The notes beneath the pieces were generated by a model. That model ran no database searches, was not told where the DNA came from, and saw only the letters and a list, made by a program, of their open reading frames with translations. Positions 58,783-64,000 of a DNA stretch of 64,000 nt are shown here, piece after piece. Position numbers and translations under genes: made by a program. The DNA is from Trichuris trichiura (lineage: Eukaryota; Nematoda; Enoplea; Trichinellida; Trichuridae), in NCBI GenBank assembly GCA_037903355.1, contig JBAJFE010000023.1:1-64000 (forward strand), read 5' to 3'. The first letter of the stretch is position 1; each line of letters begins with the position of its first letter.

Positions 58783-61700
58783 ATGATAGCGATCAGTCAT
58801 TCCTTTACGAACGTTTTTCACGCCTTCATTATCAATGATATAGGCTGCTGTTATCTATTGGTTAGCCATTTATCTCAAATTTTTGAACAGGAATTATGAG
58901 TGCCAGTTGCGGGCAGATGTGAAGTATTTTCGCTGCCCGTTTGGTTTCTGTGCGGTCCAGTAAAATTCTGTACTCTTCCCTTCAGATCTCTCAGCAACCT
59001 GTTTCAAAGTTCGTTAAAGTAATTCTTTATGGTCTGTAGCCGTAAGTTTCGGCGAACCTGAGTCTCATTGGATCGTGTGTTGCCAAGCTTCTACCTCCTT
59101 CAGTGGTCTATCTTTTGCGCATTGGAAAACCAATGCTTTAACGTGGCAGCGTTTCCCGCAGGTACGTTCCTGTCAGCTTGATTTGCACGGCCATGTTTGG
59201 ACATTTCCCCAAACTGCTATTGGCTTTCCGCTTTCGTGTTTTACCAATTTGACGAATAAAAGTAAAACGAATTCCCGTAATTCTGTTTTACCATTGTTCG
59301 ACTCCCGAAAGCTAGAATTAAGCAAATAGCACTACCTATAATGTAGCTGCAGGAAAAGTTCCCAGTTCTGGTAGACATACACTCAGTTGATGAGAAAAGG
59401 TTTTGCCCATTAAAGCAGTGTTTCTCACCAGCTTCCTCGCCAGCAGCCCTTTTTTGGACTAGCAGTTTCTGCAGCGCCCTCTAGCCGTCAGCTTTGTTTA
59501 TAAAAGAGAGTTGCACGCCTGCGTAGTATTCTGAAGTGACAACAACGTAATTGACGCAGATGAATTTTTACGTACCGCACTTATTCGCGTAATGCAGCAA
59601 GCGAGATCTATTTTCAGGCTTCGAGGGGGGACCTAAAGAGAACACCTTTTCTATTTTTGATTCTATGCCAGTTAGCCGGAGTTTCAAGTCACCTGATTTG
59701 CAGTTTGCAGTTGCTTTGAGGTCTTTACTCAGAGTTGACAGGTGAACAGAAATTCGCCTACGTTAAAAGTGGAGCGGCGGCGAGTGTGACTAACAGAACA
59801 ATGAAAACGATTATCACAGCGTTTTTTTGCAATGCTGACGACTGGCGTAGATACTGACGTAATAAGGTTTACATGAAAGAACAGGTGAACAGAGAGGAAC
59901 AAATGCACTATATATGGTTCAATGCGGCACTGGAACCACGTAGGGGTATTTCAGCATGCGCCTACAAAAACCCACTGCCGTGGGTATATATTGCTTCTGT
60001 TATACTTGCTCTGAGAGAACGGGGATTCAGGTCAAGTTCCACAGTTTTCTATATTCCTCCAGGTTGCTTAGGCTTTTCAGCCGGTGCTTCGGCTACGTGC
60101 TCGAAATGCCTGTTTCATCGCGCTGTTGACAGTCCTATTCCGTCCTGAAATGGAGGAACAAGAACAAGCACAAAATGGACAATGAATAGACTAAAATCTA
60201 CTGATTCAGAGTCAAGTCAGTGCGAAGGTAAAGACGATGGCACCTTTTGACGCCATTGCCATTTTGGTAAAGTTAAAATGTGGTCGGCGGTCAGATGCAG
60301 TCAAAAATAAAAGGAAAATTTAGATGCCTTTTTTTGATGCAAGAAAATGTTTTCTGTGAGGCCATTGAAGCAGAAATTAATTAGCTCATTAGGCTCAGTG
60401 AAATTTGTAGACATGATCGTGCTTTCATCCCTTTTCTTGCTGCTACGGTTTAACGTTAACAGTTTATTGAGTCAAAATTAACTGCATGCGAATCGCAGAA
60501 AATCAATCATTTTCACTCATTATTGACAGCGTAAACATTCCATAACGTCTTTTGTAAGCTGCGGTTAATGGTGGAAACAATTTTGCAGATTTCTTGATTA
60601 AAATGTTTCTGACGTATGATCATTTTTCTCATGAAAGTGTTTTCTTGCCCTGAAAATAAGATACAATGAACAGCGTTGTCAGCTTTCATGCGCCTAATAC
60701 TTACGTTGCGTAACGTTTTGTTTCTAACACTGTGCAATGGTGTCAATGTTTGGCGCGGATTGGCTGTACGTTATTTTTTCAGGACGTTAGCAAACGTTGA
60801 AAGAAAACGTTAGCAATTTGAGTAAGGGGAAATCCTACGTTGCTGCTAAAGCTGTAATCACCGCCACTTAAAGCACGTTTCTTCGACTGGTGAAACATTT
60901 TCTGGAGGGAAGCAAAATTACGAAAGGTAAACATAAAGATTTCAACCGTTTATAGATTTAGACTGCAACTTGTTTTCGGAACTTTCAATTTTCTTTACGT
61001 TCCGAAGTTGAGCATAAAACAGTTAATGAATTCAAGGCGGAGTAAGTAAACGATGAATGACACTTTGTTTTTTCGAAGCCACAAATAAGCCGTGTCCACA
61101 AACCATAATGTTCAAAGCATTCACACTTAAAGATTGTTCCAGAAATAATGTTTAACAGCATTTCTTTGCCTTATTTATAATCGGCTGCGAGTCTTTATTT
61201 TCGATGTGAATTCACAATACTTCAGTGAGTGTAATTTGTAATCATCTTTGACGCAATGCTTGTTCCCAGTGGCAAACATTCAATATCCGGCGCTTCACCA
61301 TAGTTCATTATTGTAACGCATCTTTCGGGATGGTCAAATTAATGAGAAGCGAATTCGTAGCCATCCGTATTGCCTGTCAATGAATAACGACGTGATGACG
61401 AGTGACGCTTGTAGTGAAAATATAAATTTAACACGGCTTTCCACAGAGCGAGCCTTTCGCAGCAAAAGCGCCGTCGCCGAAGCGACTGCACCGAAGCGCT
61501 GCAAGGCAAAACACTAAAATAGCAACCGCTTCGGCGTCTGCAGTTAAACAACTTTAAACTGGTGCTCATATTTGGCATAACGTTAATAGTTAACCTGATT
61601 TTCACTTAAAACTTTGATTATTACGGTAGTTTTAATTGTTTATTATGGCTGTGAATATGGTTTTTACCTACTTTGGTGTACTACTGCGTTACATATCAGT

Positions 61701-62054
61701 ATGTTCACCTTTGAATGAGCTATTGATACATATCAAATGAGGTTACGTGAACTGTTTTTCAAAAAGTGCACTCTGCAAACAGTAGTCTTCACAGACGCAT
61801 ATCATCCAATGATATTGTCAGTAAAGCATTGAAGTAAAGAATTCTTTTTCTCGCCAGCAATCGATGGCTTTTTATCATAAATGTCACCTGATCCCTGGTT
61901 CACCAAAACTCTAGCTTTGTCACTTCGAAATGCAAAAACTGTCAAGCCCATGAAACGTGCGTTAAAAGACGGCAACTTTGTCGAAGCCGTAATTGTTAAT
62001 TACATTTTTGCATTTTGGATAAACTGCTTTTGATATATCAGCTTCACAATTGAA
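58783..62054. other. Gene-poor DNA
   Basis: About 3.3 kb with no recognised gene. Frames of 60-91 codons (for example 59873-60148 on +, 61339-61605 on -) lack splice or domain support. Confidence 0.4.
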
Positions 62055-62363
62055 AATATCTTTATTACGGATTCTGTCCCGTTGAGATGTAAACTAAAAA
62101 GATTTTTCTCTCTCTGAAACTTTCGGGTCTGCCGCGACCCGTCTTCAGCGGTCCAATGGTGTCTGTAACAGACACAGAAGAGGAACTCTAAAACTCTCGT
62201 TTTAAACGTTGAAAAGTGACGAAAGACAAATGTCGTCTCAGTAAACACCACACACATCATTGGACCGCTGAAGACGGGTCGCGGCAGACCCGAAAGCTTC
62301 GGAGAGAGAAAAATCTTTTTAGTTTACATCTCAACGGGACAAAATCCGTAATAAAGATATATT
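62055..62363. repeat. Foldback element, copy 6
   Basis: The longest of the family: arms of about 105-110 nt around a ~100-nt centre. Left: AATATCTTTATTACGGATTC, then TGTCCCGTTGAGATG, then CTTTCGGGTCTGCCGCGACC and CGTCTTCAGCGGTCCAATG. The right arm mirrors all of this almost perfectly, suggesting it is the youngest copy. Outermost bases AATAT/ATATT may be part of the terminus or of a target duplication. Confidence 0.9.
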
Positions 62364-63175
62364 CGATATGAAAACACAGTCCCGTACAAAAGCAACGCAT
62401 TATCAGCTTCACAAAGCTAAATTCAGTTTTGACGAAGATTCACGTGCAGATCCTGAATGAAAATGCAGTTTTCCGCATACTGCACTAAGTTGATAAATTT
62501 TTTATTTCATCGCCTGAACGAACATATGCCATCAATTGTAGCCGGTACGTTTCGGTACAAGATGATTGCTCAGGTCACAATTTTGAGGAACAAAGTTCAA
62601 CTTTCACCCAAAACGCTAATTGTGAACCTAATGAGCGCTGCTTAAACAACACCACCAGAAGTCAACTGAATCGCATATGACAACATACCTGTGAATATTT
62701 ATTTTTAACTTTTCAGTTACACATTCGAAAGAAGGCTGGTCATTGATTTATTTATTTCGACATACAACTAATATTTAAGGTTATTTGGCATACAAAGTAT
62801 TGCTTCAAAAGTAAGACTTAAGTGATCATCGAAAATGGCAGCTATGGGCTACAGTGATACTTTTTAAAGTTGGAAGCATCTTTTCCTTGACGGCTTACCA
62901 CAATAAAAAACAATCGCGCCGCGTACAGCTTCTCCCAATGCTGACAACAACAACAACAGATCTCATACAGACACAATATATTTGTCGATAGGAAAAAATG
63001 CTGCAAGAACCATAGGAAGCGAGCAAGATGGACGAAAATAATTCCAAGAAACCGTGTTCAGTCTTTTCCTTTGCTTCTAATGGTAATGCTTCAATATATC
63101 ATCGTGGTAGCTTCCTTTGGGTTATACCAATATCATTTTAAATCTGTCGATCCACTTTTACAAGCAACAGCTTAG
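62364..63175. other. AT-rich DNA
   Basis: No gene recognised. A short CAA-rich run occurs at 62940-62960. Confidence 0.4.
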
Positions 63176-63441
63176 GCAGGTCTTCGAAGTGGGCAATATC
63201 TTTTGTCTCGGAAGATTGACAACGTCTTGAATATCTTTCAAGCCGCCACCATCTTCGCTTTGAAATATTTTCGCCTAACACTCTGCGCCTCACTGTCCAT
63301 AGCACATATCATTAAAATTCCGTCGACCACTTATAGCTCTCATATGCGGCAGCGTCTACACAATGGAACGCGACCGTTCATCAGCGTTGTCACAAAGCAA
63401 AATGACGCAGGAGCACAAAAGCAGATGTCATGCTCTATAAA
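63176..63441 (+). CDS. Candidate internal exon, unrecognised
   Basis: Open for 88 codons between an acceptor-like CAGCTTAG and a strong donor (ATAAA/GTAAGT). Contains RKIDNVLNIFQAATIFALKY and a basic, His-rich second half. No partner exon was found on either side; the next exon could lie beyond the window. No family recognised. Confidence 0.25.
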
Positions 63442-63701
63442 GTAAGTTCTGCAATGTACTTGCACGTCATTAATGCTTAACATTCAAAGCAGAACGAATT
63501 GAACAGCGCCTTCTCAGTCGTACATTTTGGTACATTAAAAAAAGTTGAGCAATTATTTTGTTGCACTTTAAATAACCACTACGAGCTGCATTAGACGAGC
63601 GTGCAAGCCTTTGCCCTGCCGCGGTTTGACGCAACAGTAGAGAGGCAAACTTGCCGCGCCGCTGCAGCTGACAGTACCAACCGAACAAACTAGAAAATCA
63701 T

Positions 63702-64000
63702 TACTATCTCCTACCTGTTCCTTGCATTGATATAGCTTGCCAGCCGCCCTAGTATACTATTTAACATCTCCATCGATGCCTTTCCTTGAACTTCAAATGA
63801 ACGCGTACTTTTCATTCCAAATAAGCCATTGCGCAGACGTCGATACATCCTATGTTTTGTGGGATCCAAAAACAATAAGAAGGAAATGACTTGCTATCTA
63901 CGACGGCACAAAACGTCAACGAAGAGTTACTAAATTTTCTTTTGCGTAAAAAGGAATGGTGACGTAATTAAATTTCTTTCATACTGTGCTGTTCCGTGGA
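63702..64000 (-). repeat. Inverted repeat, right copy (truncated by window end)
   Basis: Reverse-complement copy of 54809-55106, from TACTATCTCCTACCTGTT to TGCTGTTCCGTGGA at the last base. Nearly full-length collinear with few substitutions. Homology may continue past position 64000. Confidence 0.9.

Overview
The window is nuclear DNA of a small-genome metazoan, most likely a nematode. I lean to an enoplean/Dorylaimia-type worm, but that is inference. Reasons: the recognised genes are animal orthologues (FMNL formin, PIH1D1, eIF2D, CCT3, a C2H2 zinc-finger protein); most introns are 40-60 nt with GT..AG ends; several start codons lie 4-30 nt after a 3' splice-site-like AG, as expected with spliced-leader trans-splicing; and the repeats are mariner, Ty3/Gypsy, foldback elements and satellites. 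No bacterial operon features, tRNA or rRNA genes were recognised. Exon models were built by hand from splice sites, frame continuity and remembered family patterns; no database search was run.

Layout. 1-4.2 kb: 3' part of an FMNL formin (23 exons). 5.6-6.4 kb: intronless PIH1D1. 8.4-11.2 kb: six-exon eIF2D. 12.7-15.1 kb: a decayed but still intron-split CCT3 copy. 15-21 kb: gene-poor, with a diverged 0.53-kb direct duplication. 21.5-27.7 kb: a tandem array of about thirteen 460-bp units, partly a dimeric higher-order array. 28-37 kb: a polypurine tract, a gene remnant, a 41-bp satellite with a five-unit higher order, a 21-bp minisatellite and a candidate minus-strand gene of short exons. 38-45 kb: AT-rich DNA with foldback elements and a candidate 110-aa gene with long introns. 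45.9-50 kb: a dead minus-strand Ty3/Gypsy element with a dead mariner nested in it. 50.8-54.7 kb: a 12-exon gene for an 851-aa protein with about 14 C2H2 fingers. 54.8-64 kb: an interval bounded by two ~298-bp inverted copies, holding a CENP-A-like histone-fold sequence with one nonsense codon, a 137-aa minus-strand gene and two weaker candidates.

Functionally the confident genes are unrelated housekeeping or regulatory genes: actin assembly, R2TP/HSP90 co-chaperone, non-canonical initiation and ribosome recycling, and probable transcription control. No operon-like shared function is visible. The most unusual items are the 460-bp array with a recurring ~116-codon frame, a foldback family with a shared ACGG..CCCGTT core in six places, the CENP-A-like remnant inside an inverted-repeat-bounded interval, and the intron-bearing CCT3 pseudogene.
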